From Paracoccaceae bacterium (GTDB lineage: Bacteria > Pseudomonadota > Alphaproteobacteria > Rhodobacterales > Rhodobacteraceae), in assembly GCA_028285485.1 (NCBI GenBank), contig JANQPC010000094.1:1-64000 (forward strand): a stretch of 64,000 bases of DNA, in the 5' to 3' direction. Position 1 is the stretch's first letter. Each line of letters begins with the position of its first letter. Shown in pieces: positions 26,362-36,229 of the stretch. A program made the position numbers and the translations under genes. Below the pieces are notes generated by a model. The model saw only the letters and a program-made list of their open reading frames with translations. It had not been told where the DNA came from and ran no database searches.

Positions 26362-27122
26362 CTCGAAACCTCATGCGCGGGCGGTTCGGGGCGCACATTG
26401 TAGCGCGCGCCCTTCCACCAGAGCTTCAGCGCCTGCCAGTGGATCAGGCCCAGCACGCGGCGCGAGCCGAAGGGGCGGCGCAGGCAGGCGCGGAGGATAC
26501 CTGCATTCGTCAACGGGGCGCGCGGGCCGGTCAGCGTGGCATAAAGCCCGTTCTCGCCCGCGCGAAAGTCGATCCAGATCCCGATCCGGTCGCTGCGGAT
26601 ATCGAAGCGGAAGCGGTAGCCACCTTCGATTTTCTGAAACGGCGAGACATGGAAGATCTTCCGCGCCTCCAGCGTGTCTTCCCGTGTGATCGGCCCGCGG
26701 TCATCCCGGTGGCAGAGGTAGGAATGTCTGTCTCCGAAAGTGTTCGAGACCTCGGCGATCACCACGCGCAGATCGCCGGTGGCATCCTCGATCAGCCAGA
26801 AGCTAACCGGATTGAACACATGGCCCAGCACCCGGGGCTGGGCCAGAAGCCGGATCGTGCCATTGGCCAGGGCGGACAGCTGATACGCTTCAAGCACCTC
26901 GCGCACCCAGGCGGCCCCACGGCCCTCTTTCGGAGCGCCGCCGTGATCGGAATCATGCAGCGATGTCAGCGCCGCGCCGTTGCGCCGGAAAAGCCAAGGG
27001 GCCTCAACCTCTGCCTCAGGTTCCAACATCACGTAATCAACCGAGTAGCGGAACGCGTTTTCAATCGCGCCCCGCCGCCCATGGAAGGTTTCCCCGCGGA
27101 TATGATCCACGCGTGGCCTCAT
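26358..27122 (-). CDS. DUF1365 protein, likely membrane-lipid modification (UfaO-like)
   Basis: A 254-aa protein of the DUF1365 family, nearly always next to an FAD amine-oxidase-like gene. Visible: a GRRGAIENAFRYSVDYVML start, LLAQPRVLGHVFNPVSFWLIED (about 105-125), and KIFHVSPFQKIEGGYRFRFD. Overlaps the FAD gene by ATGA. Position corresponds to RSP_1090 in R. sphaeroides, where the two-gene set is implicated in making furan fatty acids on phospholipids (UfaD/UfaO; which is which is recalled with moderate certainty). Histidines in HVSPF and LGHVFNP are possible metal ligands. Confidence 0.85.
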   Translation of the reverse strand: MRPRVDHIRGETFHGRRGAIENAFRYSVDYVMLEPEAEVEAPWLFRRNGAALTSLHDSDHGGAPKEGRGAAWVREVLEAYQLSALANGTIRLLAQPRVLGHVFNPVSFWLIEDATGDLRVVIAEVSNTFGDRHSYLCHRDDRGPITREDTLEARKIFHVSPFQKIEGGYRFRFDIRSDRIGIWIDFRAGENGLYATLTGPRAPLTNAGILRACLRRPFGSRRVLGLIHWQALKLWWKGARYNVRPEPPAHEVSR

Positions 27123-28417
27123 TCCGCGGCAATCCCCAGGGCCGGTTCGGCGCGCATGGCCTCAACCACATCGACCGCGCTTGAAAGCCCATCTTCGTGG
27201 AACCCGTTCTTCATCCACGCGCCGCAGAACCAGGTGCGGTTCTGGCCGTTTATGGCGCGCACGGTATCCTGAGCGGCCATCATCGCGGTGTCGTAGACCG
27301 GGTGGCGGAACGTAACCTCATCGTAGATCAGCTCTTCGCGGATCTCCCGCGTGGCGTTCAGCGTAACGAAATGAGGATCTTCGTGCGGGATCGGCTGGAG
27401 CGAGTTCATCCAGTAAGTCAGCCCGATGCGATCGGGCGCCTCGCCTTGCGCCTCGGAGTAAACCCATGAGCTCCAGCAGAGCTTCCGCTTCGGCATAAGC
27501 CGCGCGTCGCAATGCAGCACCGCCCGGTTTGGCTGGTAGCGAATTGCGGTCAGCGCCGTCCGCTCCACGCCCGTGACATCGCTGAGAAGCCGCAGCGTAT
27601 CATCGGAATGAGTGGCAAAAACAACCTCGTCAAAGCCCTCCCACTCGGCGCCGTTTAGCTTTACCTCCGCGCCCACAGCCGTGCGTCGCACCGCATCCAC
27701 CGGGGTGCCCGCGCGAATATCCACACCGCGCGCCTCAAGCCGTGCGGCCAGGCGAGAGACATATTCGCGCGAACCGCCCTGCACCGTGTACCACTGATGC
27801 GATCCATCGTAGCTCAGAAGCGCGTGGTTCTCGAAGAACTTCACCAGCGCTTCGGCCGGAAAATCGAGTATCTTCTTTGTGGGGGTGGACCAGATCGCCC
27901 CAGAAAACGGCGCGAGATAGTAGTTGCGGAACCAGTCGCCCAGACCCAGCGCATGGGTCAGCTCGCCAATCGTCATATCCGCCCGGGTCACGGCATTGCG
28001 GGCCTCGGCATTGAACCGCAGGATATCGCGGATCATCCGTAGGTACCCCGGGCGCAAGAGGTTGCGCCGCTGGGCGAAGATCGCGTTCAGGCTGTCGAGC
28101 CCGTACTCGATGCGCCCGCCATCGATGGATGCGCCGAAGCTCATCTTGCTCGGGGCCACCGGAACATCGAGTTCTTCGAAGAGCCGCACAAGGTGGGGGT
28201 AATTCACCCGATTGAACACAATGAACCCGGTATCCACCGGCTGATCCCCGCGTTTTCCGGCCATGACAGTGCGGGCATGGCCACCCAGACTCGGCTCTGC
28301 CTCGATCAGCACCACGTGGTGCCGTTCGGCAAGAAAATAGGCCGCCCCCAACCCGGAGATACCCGCGCCGATTACCGCGATGCGTTTCGGCGCGGCCGCC
28401 CCTGTTTCGAATGGCAT
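27119..28417 (-). CDS. FAD-dependent fatty-acyl desaturase-like oxidoreductase (UfaD-like)
   Basis: A 432-aa flavoprotein: dinucleotide-binding IGAGISGLGAAYFLAERH near residues 15-32, GGHARTV, and a C-terminal amine-oxidase-like FAD region with TWFCGAWMKNGFHEDGL. It heads the operon divergent from rpoE-chrR and matches the place of RSP_1091 in R. sphaeroides, linked to furan fatty acid synthesis from 11-methyl-octadecenoyl chains. The methyltransferase that makes that precursor is not in the window. A candidate sigma-E promoter lies at 28446-28475. Confidence 0.88.
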   Translation of the reverse strand: MPFETGAAAPKRIAVIGAGISGLGAAYFLAERHHVVLIEAEPSLGGHARTVMAGKRGDQPVDTGFIVFNRVNYPHLVRLFEELDVPVAPSKMSFGASIDGGRIEYGLDSLNAIFAQRRNLLRPGYLRMIRDILRFNAEARNAVTRADMTIGELTHALGLGDWFRNYYLAPFSGAIWSTPTKKILDFPAEALVKFFENHALLSYDGSHQWYTVQGGSREYVSRLAARLEARGVDIRAGTPVDAVRRTAVGAEVKLNGAEWEGFDEVVFATHSDDTLRLLSDVTGVERTALTAIRYQPNRAVLHCDARLMPKRKLCWSSWVYSEAQGEAPDRIGLTYWMNSLQPIPHEDPHFVTLNATREIREELIYDEVTFRHPVYDTAMMAAQDTVRAINGQNRTWFCGAWMKNGFHEDGLSSAVDVVEAMRAEPALGIAAE

Positions 28418-28445
28418 GAAGTACTCCGGTCTGGATCAGCTAAGC

Positions 28446-28475
28446 CTTCTACGTGTCGGGCGGGCAAGCGGATTA
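28446..28475 (-). promoter_or_regulatory. candidate RpoE (sigma-E) promoter for lipid operon
   Basis: On the minus strand: -35 TAATCC (28470-28475), an 18-base spacer, then TAGAAG (28446-28451). This approximates the sigma-E promoter of the R. sphaeroides type (TGATCC, 18 bases, TAAG-like). The leader to the FAD gene would be about 23 bases. The -35 matches five of six; the -10 match is weak. Confidence 0.4.
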
Positions 28476-28510
28476 GGCAAATAAAATTCAAGGATTTTTC
28501 GCAAAGAATG

Positions 28511-28540
28511 TGATCCGCTTCGCCACCTGCCCCGTAAACG
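28511..28540 (+). promoter_or_regulatory. candidate RpoE (sigma-E) autoregulatory promoter
   Basis: TGATCC at 28511-28516, an 18-base spacer, then TAAACG at 28535-28540, upstream of rpoE. The -35 is a perfect match to the known sigma-E element and the spacing is identical to the divergent candidate. The untranslated leader would be about 105 bases. ECF sigma factors of this group activate their own operon. Confidence 0.6.
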
Positions 28541-28652
28541 CGTCATGTTGAACGTTCGGGCTTCGCACCAAGAATTGGATGCATCCGCCAGCGCCGAAGG
28601 ATATGCTGATCGGGAAAAACCCCGGCCACTCCGGGGCCTACGCGGAAGTCGA

Positions 28653-29198
28653 ATGGTCACACAAGAGCAAGAGGCTGAATGGGCCGGGCACATCCGGCGC
28701 ATTCACGAAGCGCGCGATCAGGCGGCGTTCAAGGCGCTGTTCAGCCATTTCGCGCCACGCGTGAAGGCCTTTTTGATGAAATCAGGCGCCAGCGAAACGC
28801 TGGCAGAGGAATGTACACAGGAGGCGATGGCCACCCTTTGGCGCAAAGCGCATCTGTTCGATCCCTCGCGGGCCAGCGTGTCGACCTGGATCTTCACGAT
28901 TGCCCGGAACCGGCGGATCGACATGCTGCGCAAACAGCGCCGCCCCAAGCCCGAGGATATCCCCTGGGGGCCCGAGGCGGAGCCGGCACAGGAAGATGTG
29001 GTCGCCCTGCAACAGGAGAGCGCGCAGTTGGCCAAGGCATTGGCCGAATTGCCGAAAAAGCAGCGGGAGCTCGTGGAAAAGGCCTACTTCGGCGATTTGA
29101 GCCATAGCCAAATTGCCGCAGAGACGGGCCTTCCGTTGGGCACCATAAAATCGAGGATTAGGTTGGCGCTAGAGCGGTTGCGCCACTCTATGAAGTGA
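28653..29198 (+). CDS. rpoE: ECF sigma factor RpoE (singlet-oxygen response)
   Basis: A 181-aa group-IV sigma factor: region 2 from about residue 27 to 94 (FSHFAPRVKAFL, then STWIFTIARNRRIDMLRK) and region 4 from about 130 (LPKKQRELVEKAYFGDLSHSQIAAETG with GTIKSRIRLALERLR). It directs RNA polymerase to stress promoters and is held inactive by ChrR, encoded immediately downstream. ATG 28653 was chosen; the frame extends 36 residues upstream but those residues would overlap the promoter. In R. sphaeroides this factor responds to singlet oxygen. Confidence 0.95.
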   Translation: MVTQEQEAEWAGHIRRIHEARDQAAFKALFSHFAPRVKAFLMKSGASETLAEECTQEAMATLWRKAHLFDPSRASVSTWIFTIARNRRIDMLRKQRRPKPEDIPWGPEAEPAQEDVVALQQESAQLAKALAELPKKQRELVEKAYFGDLSHSQIAAETGLPLGTIKSRIRLALERLRHSMK

Positions 29199-29209
29199 GT
29201 GTTTGTAAG

Positions 29210-29857
29210 ATGAACGAGATAAAGCACCACCTGACCGACGAAGTGCTGATGGCCTATTCGGCCGGTTCGCTGCCGGAAGCGTTCGAGCTTGTGGTCGCCA
29301 CGCATGTGTCCATGTGCGACGACTGCCGCGCCCGACTCGACGCGTTCGATGCCATCGGCGGCGCGGTGATCGAGGATGCCGAAACCGTCGCGCTTTGGGA
29401 AAACAGCCTTGAGGCGACGCTGGCGCTGATCGACGCGGCGCCCGAGTTTGAGGCACCGCGGAGGGCCACGAACGGGTCTGCCTTCCCAGCCCCGTTGCAG
29501 GATTATGTGGGCGGCGATCTTCCCGCCGTTAAGTGGCGCTCTGTCGGTGGCGGTGTACGCCAGGCGGTGCTGTCACGCTCCAAGAAATCGTCGGTGCGGC
29601 TGATCCGCATTCCCGGCGGTGTGCGGATGCCTGATCACGGCCACCGCGGGATGGAGATGACGCTGGTGCTCAAGGGCGCCTTCCGCGATGAACATGATCG
29701 GTTCGGGCGCGGTGACGTTGAGATTGCCAACGAAGATATGCACCACACGCCCATCGCCGAAGAAGGTGAAGATTGCATCTGCCTTGCGGCCACCGATGCG
29801 CCGCTGCGCTTCAATGCCTTCATCCCGCGGATCGCCCAGCCGTTCCTGCGGATCTGA
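29210..29857 (+). CDS. chrR: zinc-dependent anti-sigma factor ChrR
   Basis: A 215-aa two-domain anti-sigma factor. N-terminal zinc site: His7, His32, Cys36 and Cys39 (HVSMCDDC), each one position beyond the R. sphaeroides ChrR ligands. C-terminal cupin: His143, His145, Glu149 and His179, each shifted by two from the ligands described there. Both metal sites are therefore intact, which implies a genuine singlet-oxygen-responsive switch. It follows rpoE after 11 bases; the Shine-Dalgarno is weak, suggesting coupling to rpoE translation. Confidence 0.96.
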   Translation: MNEIKHHLTDEVLMAYSAGSLPEAFELVVATHVSMCDDCRARLDAFDAIGGAVIEDAETVALWENSLEATLALIDAAPEFEAPRRATNGSAFPAPLQDYVGGDLPAVKWRSVGGGVRQAVLSRSKKSSVRLIRIPGGVRMPDHGHRGMEMTLVLKGAFRDEHDRFGRGDVEIANEDMHHTPIAEEGEDCICLAATDAPLRFNAFIPRIAQPFLRI

Positions 29858-29882
29858 GCCAAGGGCCACGAGACGAAACAAG

Positions 29883-29916
29883 ATGCCGCGCGCCCCGGGC
29901 CCGCGGCATTTTTTTT
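29883..29916 (+). terminator. rho-independent terminator of rpoE-chrR
   Basis: An eight-base stem ATGCCGCG / CGCGGCAT with a G/C-rich loop, followed directly by eight T residues. It lies 26 bases beyond the chrR stop and before the stop of convergent rmuC. Confidence 0.88.
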
Positions 29917-29929
29917 GGGGGTCGGCGCC

Positions 29930-31102
29930 CTATCCGCCGGGCTTTGCAAGCGGCACAACCCGCTCTTCCCCCACCGGATCAAGCTCTTCGAAATCGAAAT
30001 TGTCGAGCCGGGTGGCGCGCTTGCCCGCCCGCTCCGCCGCAACGGTGATCTCGTCAATATCCTTGCGCGCCTGCGTGAAATGCGTGTCGAGCTTGCCCAC
30101 ACGCTCCACCACAAGCTCCACATCCCGGTGAAGCTGCTTGAGCGTTTTGCGGATGGCGCCGGATTGCTCGCGCATCCGCGCATCCTTCAGGATCGCGCGC
30201 ATCGTATTGAGCGTGGCCATGCAGGTTGTGGGCGAAACGGTCCAGACCCGTGCCGCAAACCCTTCGCGCACAAGTTCGGGAAAATTCGCGTGCAGCTCGG
30301 CGTAAACGGCTTCTGACGGCAGGAACATCAGCGCTCCATCCGCCGTTTCCCCATCGATGATGTAGCGTTCCGCAATATCGCGGATGTGCTTTTTCACCGC
30401 CACGCGCATCGCCTTGGCGGCTTCGTTGAGTTCCCACTGCGTACTCGCCGCGCGCAGCGCCTCATAGGCCTCCAGCGGGAACTTGCTGTCAATCGCGATC
30501 GGGCCCGGAGGGTTCGGCAAATGCACAAGGCAATCGGCGCGCTTCCCGTTCGAAAGCGTGGCCTGCAGCGTGAAACTGTCACGCGGCAGGGCCTTGGTGA
30601 CAATATCGGTAAGCTGGATTTCCCCAAACGCCCCCCGCGTTTGTTTGTTGGAGAGGATATCCTGCAGGCTCAGCACGTCACCCGAGAGCTTTTCGATATT
30701 CTCCTGCGCCTTGTCGATTGTCTCCAGCCGCTGCTGCAACTCGCCAAGCGAGCGCGCGGTGCGGGTGGCTGAACCCTGCAGGTTCTCCGCCATCCGCGTG
30801 TTCACCTCGGCCAGCCGCGCCTCCATCAGTTTCAGCATCTGCGATTGGCTGGCCGCCTGCGCTTCTGACACATGGCTCAATCCACCCGAAAGCTGCTGCT
30901 GCCCATCCGAGAGGCTGCGCACCTCCTGCCCCAGCGCCCCCACCTGGCGCAGAAGCGGCACGATCAGCTCCTCCTGCCGCCGGGCGCGGCGGAAGATCCC
31001 GTAAAGCAGGATCAGCGCGAGAAGCGCCACCAGCGCGGCGGCGCCTGCCGCGATCACCACCGGATCGCTCAACGCATAGGTTTGGCCGCCGATCTCGATC
31101 AT
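29930..31102 (-). CDS. rmuC: DNA recombination protein RmuC
   Basis: A 390-aa protein: one N-terminal membrane helix (about 13-35), a coiled-coil (45-145), then the RmuC domain with [35 protein letters not shown], and the [15 protein letters not shown] segment. RmuC proteins resemble restriction-type nucleases and limit inversions at short repeats. The gene overlaps the mutL stop by ATGA, so both are DNA-maintenance genes in one transcript. Confidence 0.93.
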   Translation of the reverse strand: MIEIGGQTYALSDPVVIAAGAAALVALLALILLYGIFRRARRQEELIVPLLRQVGALGQEVRSLSDGQQQLSGGLSHVSEAQAASQSQMLKLMEARLAEVNTRMAENLQGSATRTARSLGELQQRLETIDKAQENIEKLSGDVLSLQDILSNKQTRGAFGEIQLTDIVTKALPRDSFTLQATLSNGKRADCLVHLPNPPGPIAIDSKFPLEAYEALRAASTQWELNEAAKAMRVAVKKHIRDIAERYIIDGETADGALMFLPSEAVYAELHANFPELVREGFAARVWTVSPTTCMATLNTMRAILKDARMREQSGAIRKTLKQLHRDVELVVERVGKLDTHFTQARKDIDEITVAAERAGKRATRLDNFDFEELDPVGEERVVPLAKPGG

Positions 31103-32907
31103 GTGCGCCCGAAGAGCCGTTCGATATCCGAAAGCTTCAGTTCAATATATGTTGGCCTGCCGTGGTTGCATTGGCCAGAATGCGGGGTGGCTTCCATCTC
31201 CCGCAAAAGCGCATTCATCTCGTCGCCGCTCATCCGGCGGCCAGATCGCACCGAACCGTGGCAGGCGATGCGGGAGAGTACGGCCTCGATCCGTTCGGCC
31301 AGTGCAGGGCTTTCGCCACCGTCGCAGAGCTCATCAAGAACGTCGCGAAGCAGGGCCGCGGCATCGATGGCGCCCAGCACGGCAGGCGTGGCGCGCACAG
31401 CCAGGGCGCCGGGCCCAAACGCCTCGATCTCCAGCCCCAGCCGCCCAAGCGCCTCTGCCTCGGCCAGAAGCCGCACCGCGTCGCCCTCGGAAAGCTCCAC
31501 GATTTCGGGGATCAGCAGGGCCTGCGCGGCAACACCGTTTTCCGCCGCCTGCCGCTTCAGCCGCTCGTAGACGAGCCGTTCATGCGCCGCATGCTGGTCC
31601 ACGATCACCACGCCATCATCCGTCTGCGCAACGATGTAATTCTCGTGCAACTGCGCCCGCGCTGCCCCCAGCGGCCCATCCGCCGGTTCTTGGGGTTCAG
31701 GCTCCACCCGCGCTGAGGGCGCAATTGGTTCGAATACCGGCGGCGCCTCGGAAAACCCGCGCGGCGCGGGCCGATCCATCTGATACACCCGCGCGGGCCC
31801 TGCCTCGGGCGCGCGGAAGGCGCCCAGCGCGGCATCCGCCACGGTTGTTGAAGCGCGGTGCCCCGCCTCGGCCAGCGCATGCCGAAGCCCCGAAACGATC
31901 AGCCCGCGCGCCAGCCCCGGCTCGCGAAACCGCACCTCCGCCTTTGCGGGATGCACGTTCACGTCCACCCTGTGCGGATCGCAATCGAGGTAGAGCGCGG
32001 CCACCGGATGCCGGTCGCGGCCTAGAAAATCCGCGTAGGCCGCGCGTAGGGCGCCGGTCAGCAGCCTGTCCCGCACCGGGCGGCCGTTCACGAAGAGGTA
32101 CTGTGCTACTGCTGCCCCGCGCGCATAGGTCGGCAGGCCCGCATAGCCCTTAAGGCGGATGCCCTCGCGTTCTGCATCGATCGCAATCGCATTTGGCGCG
32201 AAATCGCGCCCGATCACCTCTGCAAGGCGCGCCCGCAGAGCCTCAAAAAGATCGCCCGTCTGCGCCGCCGCGCGGAACACGATGCGGCCTTCGCCGCCGC
32301 CCGAAACATCGCGCAGGGTAAAATCCACGGCCGGTTCGGCCATTGCCAGGCGTTTGACCACATCGCCAATCGCCTGCGCCTCGGCCCTGTCGGAGCGCAG
32401 AAATTTCAGCCGCGCGGGCGTGGCGTAGAAAAGATCGGCAAGCTCCACGCAGGTGCCCGCCCCCGCGGCGGCGGGCCGTACCGCCCCCATCTGCCCGCCT
32501 GAAACCGCGATTGAGGCCGCTTCAGAGCCTGCGGCGCGCGTGGTGATCGAAAGCCGCCCCACCGCGCCAAGCGAAGGCAGGGCCTCACCGCGAAAGCCGA
32601 AGCTCGAGATCGCCAGCAGATCGCTGCCGTCGATCTTCGAGGTTGCATGCCGCGCCAGCGCCAGGGGCAGATCCTCTGCGGCCATCCCGCAGCCATCGTC
32701 GGACACGCGGATCAGGCGTTTGCCGCCCTCGGCATAGGCGATCTCGATCCGCGAGGCGCCCGCATCCAGCGCGTTTTCGACAAGTTCCTTCACCGCGGAG
32801 GCCGGCCGTTCCACCACCTCACCGGCAGCGATACGGTTGATCGCCGCCTCATCAAGCTGGCGAATAACGGCGCGAGGCGCCTCTATGTTGGGGTTGGCGG
32901 CGGGCAT
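31099..32907 (-). CDS. mutL: DNA mismatch repair protein MutL (endonuclease type)
   Basis: A 602-aa GHKL ATPase: [20 protein letters not shown] (Walker-like N motif), DDGCGM, and FGFRGEAL in the N-half; a proline-rich linker (about 340-420); and a C-terminal dimerisation domain containing [12 protein letters not shown], the metal-dependent endonuclease motif, plus ACHGSVRSG and CNHGRP zinc-site segments. The organism therefore probably uses methyl-independent strand discrimination as in most bacteria outside enterics. ATG 32907 was preferred to a GTG nine codons upstream. Confidence 0.95.
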   Translation of the reverse strand: MPAANPNIEAPRAVIRQLDEAAINRIAAGEVVERPASAVKELVENALDAGASRIEIAYAEGGKRLIRVSDDGCGMAAEDLPLALARHATSKIDGSDLLAISSFGFRGEALPSLGAVGRLSITTRAAGSEAASIAVSGGQMGAVRPAAAGAGTCVELADLFYATPARLKFLRSDRAEAQAIGDVVKRLAMAEPAVDFTLRDVSGGGEGRIVFRAAAQTGDLFEALRARLAEVIGRDFAPNAIAIDAEREGIRLKGYAGLPTYARGAAVAQYLFVNGRPVRDRLLTGALRAAYADFLGRDRHPVAALYLDCDPHRVDVNVHPAKAEVRFREPGLARGLIVSGLRHALAEAGHRASTTVADAALGAFRAPEAGPARVYQMDRPAPRGFSEAPPVFEPIAPSARVEPEPQEPADGPLGAARAQLHENYIVAQTDDGVVIVDQHAAHERLVYERLKRQAAENGVAAQALLIPEIVELSEGDAVRLLAEAEALGRLGLEIEAFGPGALAVRATPAVLGAIDAAALLRDVLDELCDGGESPALAERIEAVLSRIACHGSVRSGRRMSGDEMNALLREMEATPHSGQCNHGRPTYIELKLSDIERLFGRT

Positions 32908-32948
32908 GCCCCTAGAACTAGCATGCCCGGCCACGATTCGACAGGGGC

Positions 32949-34262
32949 TCAGTTGCTGGCTTCAAGCCCCTCGGGCTGGCCCACAACCACGATATGAAGG
33001 TCATCGGGCCGGTAGATCCGCCGGGCCACGCGCCGGATATCTTCCAGCGTCACCGCGCGCACCTGATCGTTTCGCGTGGCGATGTAATCTATCGGCAGAT
33101 CCTGCACCTGCATTCCCACCATGATCTGCGCGATCCGGCGATTGCCGTCGAACCGCAGGGGATAGGCCCCTGTGAGATAGGTAATGGCCGAATCCAGCTC
33201 TTCCTGCGTGACCCCCTCTGCGGCGATCCGTGCCCATTCGGCACGCACCACATCGATGGTTTCGGCCATCCGCGCATTCACGGTGCCCACCCGGCCCAAA
33301 ATCAGCGCCCCGAGGTCTTTCGGGATCAGCGAGGCGCCAATGCCGTAGGTCAGCCCGCGCTTCACGCGTACTTCCTGCATCAGCCGCGATTCAAAGCCGG
33401 AGCCACTGAAGATCTCGTTGGCCACGAAGGCCGGGAAGAAATCGGGATCGTCGCGCGAGATGCCTTCATGGCCAAAGAACGCGATCGATTGCGGGGTATT
33501 GAAGGGCACGATGGTCAGCCCCGGCTGCAATTGAAATTCGGCCACCGGCAGTTCCGGCGCGCCGCTTTCCGGCAACCCGCCCAGAAGCCCGTCGAGCAAT
33601 GCCGAAAGCTCTTCTGCCGAGATATCGCCCACGGCGGAGATATGAACGCGATCCTTCGCGAAGATCCGCGCATGGGCTTCCACCATGTCCTCGCGCGTCA
33701 ACGCGGATACGCCTTCCACCGTTCCGTCACTGGGCGAGCCATAGGGGTGATCGCCAAAGGCCAGTTCATCGAAGGTGCGGCGCGCGATCTCGTCGGGATC
33801 GGTTTCCTCCGAACGGATCCCGGCAATGATCTGCGCCTTCGTGCGTTGCATGGCCGCCTCGTCAAACCGCGGCTCGGTCAATGCCTGGCGCAGCAGCGCC
33901 ACCGATTCATCGCGAAACTCGGTGAGAAACTGCGCCGATACCGAAAGCCCATCGTCATGAACCTCGAAGGAGAACCGCACCGCCAGCGCTTCGCGCGCCT
34001 CAACGAACGCCTGCGCATCCATCTCGCCCGATCCGTCATCAAGAAGCAGCGTCATCATATTCATTGCGCCGCGCTTGCCGGGCAAATCAAGCGAGGTACC
34101 GCCGGCGAAACGCAGCTCAATCGCGGTAAAGGGAATGCTGTCTTCCTCAACCAGCCAGGCTGTGAACCCGCCAGGGGTCGTCACCTCCTGGATGTCCACC
34201 GCCGCGCGGGCAGGCAGCGCGATCAGGGCGGCGGCAATGGCGGCCAGTGCAAAACGGATCAT
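32949..34262 (-). CDS. M16 peptidase, non-catalytic subunit
   Basis: A 437-aa M16-family protein with signal peptide [20 protein letters not shown]. Where the zinc motif HxxEH should be (around residue 65) it reads [13 protein letters not shown], so it cannot bind the catalytic zinc; it keeps the C-terminal R/Y element ([13 protein letters not shown]) that holds substrate. This is the regulatory partner of a heterodimeric pitrilysin-like protease. It overlaps the catalytic subunit gene by ATGA. Confidence 0.92.
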   Translation of the reverse strand: MIRFALAAIAAALIALPARAAVDIQEVTTPGGFTAWLVEEDSIPFTAIELRFAGGTSLDLPGKRGAMNMMTLLLDDGSGEMDAQAFVEAREALAVRFSFEVHDDGLSVSAQFLTEFRDESVALLRQALTEPRFDEAAMQRTKAQIIAGIRSEETDPDEIARRTFDELAFGDHPYGSPSDGTVEGVSALTREDMVEAHARIFAKDRVHISAVGDISAEELSALLDGLLGGLPESGAPELPVAEFQLQPGLTIVPFNTPQSIAFFGHEGISRDDPDFFPAFVANEIFSGSGFESRLMQEVRVKRGLTYGIGASLIPKDLGALILGRVGTVNARMAETIDVVRAEWARIAAEGVTQEELDSAITYLTGAYPLRFDGNRRIAQIMVGMQVQDLPIDYIATRNDQVRAVTLEDIRRVARRIYRPDDLHIVVVGQPEGLEASN

Positions 34263-35605
34263 TGTAACACCTCCGCCTCGGCCTCATCGGCAGGCAGGAA
34301 GTAGCCGGTAACGGCACGCTCCCGATCCAGAAGCAAGGCGGCTGCTTCCTGGATCTCGTCGCCCGTCACGTCCTTCAGCAGCGCGGGCCAGGCGGCAACA
34401 TCCGCCACTGTCAGCCCGGATGTTAGCGCCACGCCGTAGCGTCGGGCGAGGCCGGAGAGATTGTCATCGCCATAAATCAGGGCGGCGCGCACTTGCGTTT
34501 TGATCCGCTCAAGCTGCCGCGCATCTACGCCGGTTTCGATGAAATCGGCCACAACCGCATCCATCGCCCCCTCAACCTCTTCCAGCGTAACGCCTTCGGC
34601 AGGTACAGCGATCATCGTGAAGGTTGTGTCATCGAGCGAGGTGCCAAGGTAGTAGGCATCCGAATAGACGGCCACCTTCTGATCGAGCACCAGCGCGCGG
34701 CCCAATACCGAGGTTGCGCTTGCCCCGCCCAACACCTCGCTAAGCATATTGAGGCGCGCCGCGGCAACCTGATCGCCCGCATCCCGCTCGGGTGCCAAAT
34801 AGCTGCGCACCACATAGGGCTGCGAGACCCGCGCATCGCGGAAGATCAGGCGCCGCTCGGCCAGTTGCGGCGGCTCTTCAATCCGGTCGCGCATCTCGAT
34901 GGCCGGGTTTGCGGGGATCGGACCGTAATGCTCTTCCGCCAGGGCGCGCACCTCTTCGGGAGAAACATCGCCCGCAACGATCAAGATCGCGTTGTTGGGG
35001 GCGTAGTGGGCCTTGTAGAAGGCCTGAAGGTCTTCCAACCCGATCTCTTCGATCTCATGGCGCCAGCCGATGATCGGGATGCCATAGGGGTGGTGAAGGA
35101 ATTGCGACGCGCGCCTCTGCTCGGAAAACAGCGAACCGGGATCATTCTCGGTGCGCGTGGCCCGTTCTTCCAGCACCACCTGCCGCTCTGTTTCCATCGC
35201 GGCGGCATCGATGGCGAGGTTCACCATGCGATCGGCCTCCATCGCCATCATCAGCGGCAGCCGGTCAGCGGCAACCCGTTGAAAATAGGCGGTATAATCC
35301 CAGCTGGTAAAGGCGTTGTCGGTGCCCCCGTTTTCAGAAACGATACGGGAGAAATCGCCATCCTCGGTGGTCTTCGTGCCTTTGAACATCAGGTGCTCAA
35401 GGTAGTGGGCAATGCCTGATAGCCCGCGCGGTTCATCGGCAGCGCCCACCTTGTACCACACCATGTGCACCACAACCGGCGCCCGCCGATCCTCAAGCAC
35501 AACCACTTCCATCCCGTTTTCCAGTGCGAAACCCGTGACTTCGGCGGATTGGGCCGCCTGGGCCGCGAAAAGAACGGCGAGTACGGCGAAAGCCCGATGG
35601 AACAT
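34259..35605 (-). CDS. M16 peptidase, catalytic zinc subunit
   Basis: A 448-aa pitrilysin-type metalloprotease exported by MFHRAFAVLAVLFAAQAAQS. The inverted zinc motif HYLEH is at residues 67-71, and the third ligand lies in the ERQVVLEE helix near residue 140-147. The start is fixed by AAGGAG and by the signal peptide; the longer frame adds 22 unlikely residues. With the following subunit it forms a periplasmic oligopeptide-degrading chamber. Confidence 0.94.
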   Translation of the reverse strand: MFHRAFAVLAVLFAAQAAQSAEVTGFALENGMEVVVLEDRRAPVVVHMVWYKVGAADEPRGLSGIAHYLEHLMFKGTKTTEDGDFSRIVSENGGTDNAFTSWDYTAYFQRVAADRLPLMMAMEADRMVNLAIDAAAMETERQVVLEERATRTENDPGSLFSEQRRASQFLHHPYGIPIIGWRHEIEEIGLEDLQAFYKAHYAPNNAILIVAGDVSPEEVRALAEEHYGPIPANPAIEMRDRIEEPPQLAERRLIFRDARVSQPYVVRSYLAPERDAGDQVAAARLNMLSEVLGGASATSVLGRALVLDQKVAVYSDAYYLGTSLDDTTFTMIAVPAEGVTLEEVEGAMDAVVADFIETGVDARQLERIKTQVRAALIYGDDNLSGLARRYGVALTSGLTVADVAAWPALLKDVTGDEIQEAAALLLDRERAVTGYFLPADEAEAEVLQ

Positions 35606-35689
35606 GCGCAAACTCCTTGCGGCGTAGGTTCCCGGGCGAGATACGCCATCACGCGCGCCTTTCAAGCGCAACCTACGGGGATGTGAGGG

Positions 35690-36220
35690 CTATTCAGCGC
35701 CTTCGGGCGGAACGGCGGGGGTGCGCACTCCGGCGGCGCGAAAGCGCTCCAACTCCCGGCGCTGATCGAGGGCCAGGTCTTCATACGCGTCAAAATAGGT
35801 GTTCACGTTGAACGCGCGTTCCAGAAGCCGGCCATTGTTATCGCGCCGGAATTGCAGATCTTCCCGCGCCAGTTGCTGCCGGATGGCGGGGTCGGCGCCC
35901 ATCCGGCGCGCATAATTCACAAGCGCGGCTTCGCCCGCCGCAAGCGCCACGGGCGCCGGGCGCCCGCCGAGGGCGATCATCGCATCTGCCTGCGGGGTCG
36001 GATCCGTGCGGTTCACGCCGCCGGGCGTAGGCGTGGGCAGCGATGTATCGGGCGGCGTTTGCAGCGGCTTGGTGGGCAGGATCGCAAACTCGTCCGGCCC
36101 ATCGTTGTTGGCCTCAAGGTTTAAAAGCCGCGGGGCATCTCCCCGGCTGCATCCCGCGGCCAAAACCGCAACGCAGGCCAAAAGGCAAAGCCGGCGAAAC
36201 AGGGAAATATCACGCACCAT
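35690..36220 (-). CDS. DUF3035 lipoprotein
   Basis: A 176-aa lipoprotein: signal [15 protein letters not shown] with a lipobox ending at the cysteine, then the DUF3035 core [13 protein letters not shown]-x-P-P and a proline/threonine stretch through [12 protein letters not shown]. The family is Rhodobacterales-centred and of unknown function. It lies directly after lspA, the signal peptidase that would process it. ATG 36220 was chosen over a GTG three codons upstream. Confidence 0.85.
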   Translation of the reverse strand: MVRDISLFRRLCLLACVAVLAAGCSRGDAPRLLNLEANNDGPDEFAILPTKPLQTPPDTSLPTPTPGGVNRTDPTPQADAMIALGGRPAPVALAAGEAALVNYARRMGADPAIRQQLAREDLQFRRDNNGRLLERAFNVNTYFDAYEDLALDQRRELERFRAAGVRTPAVPPEGAE

Positions 36221-36229
36221 GGGCCACAC

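Noticed and set aside
28433-28438. TGATCC on the minus strand as -35 of the lipid operon
   Set aside because: Its -10 would fall at the start codon of the FAD gene and no TAAG-like sequence is there; the candidate at 28446-28475 is better placed.
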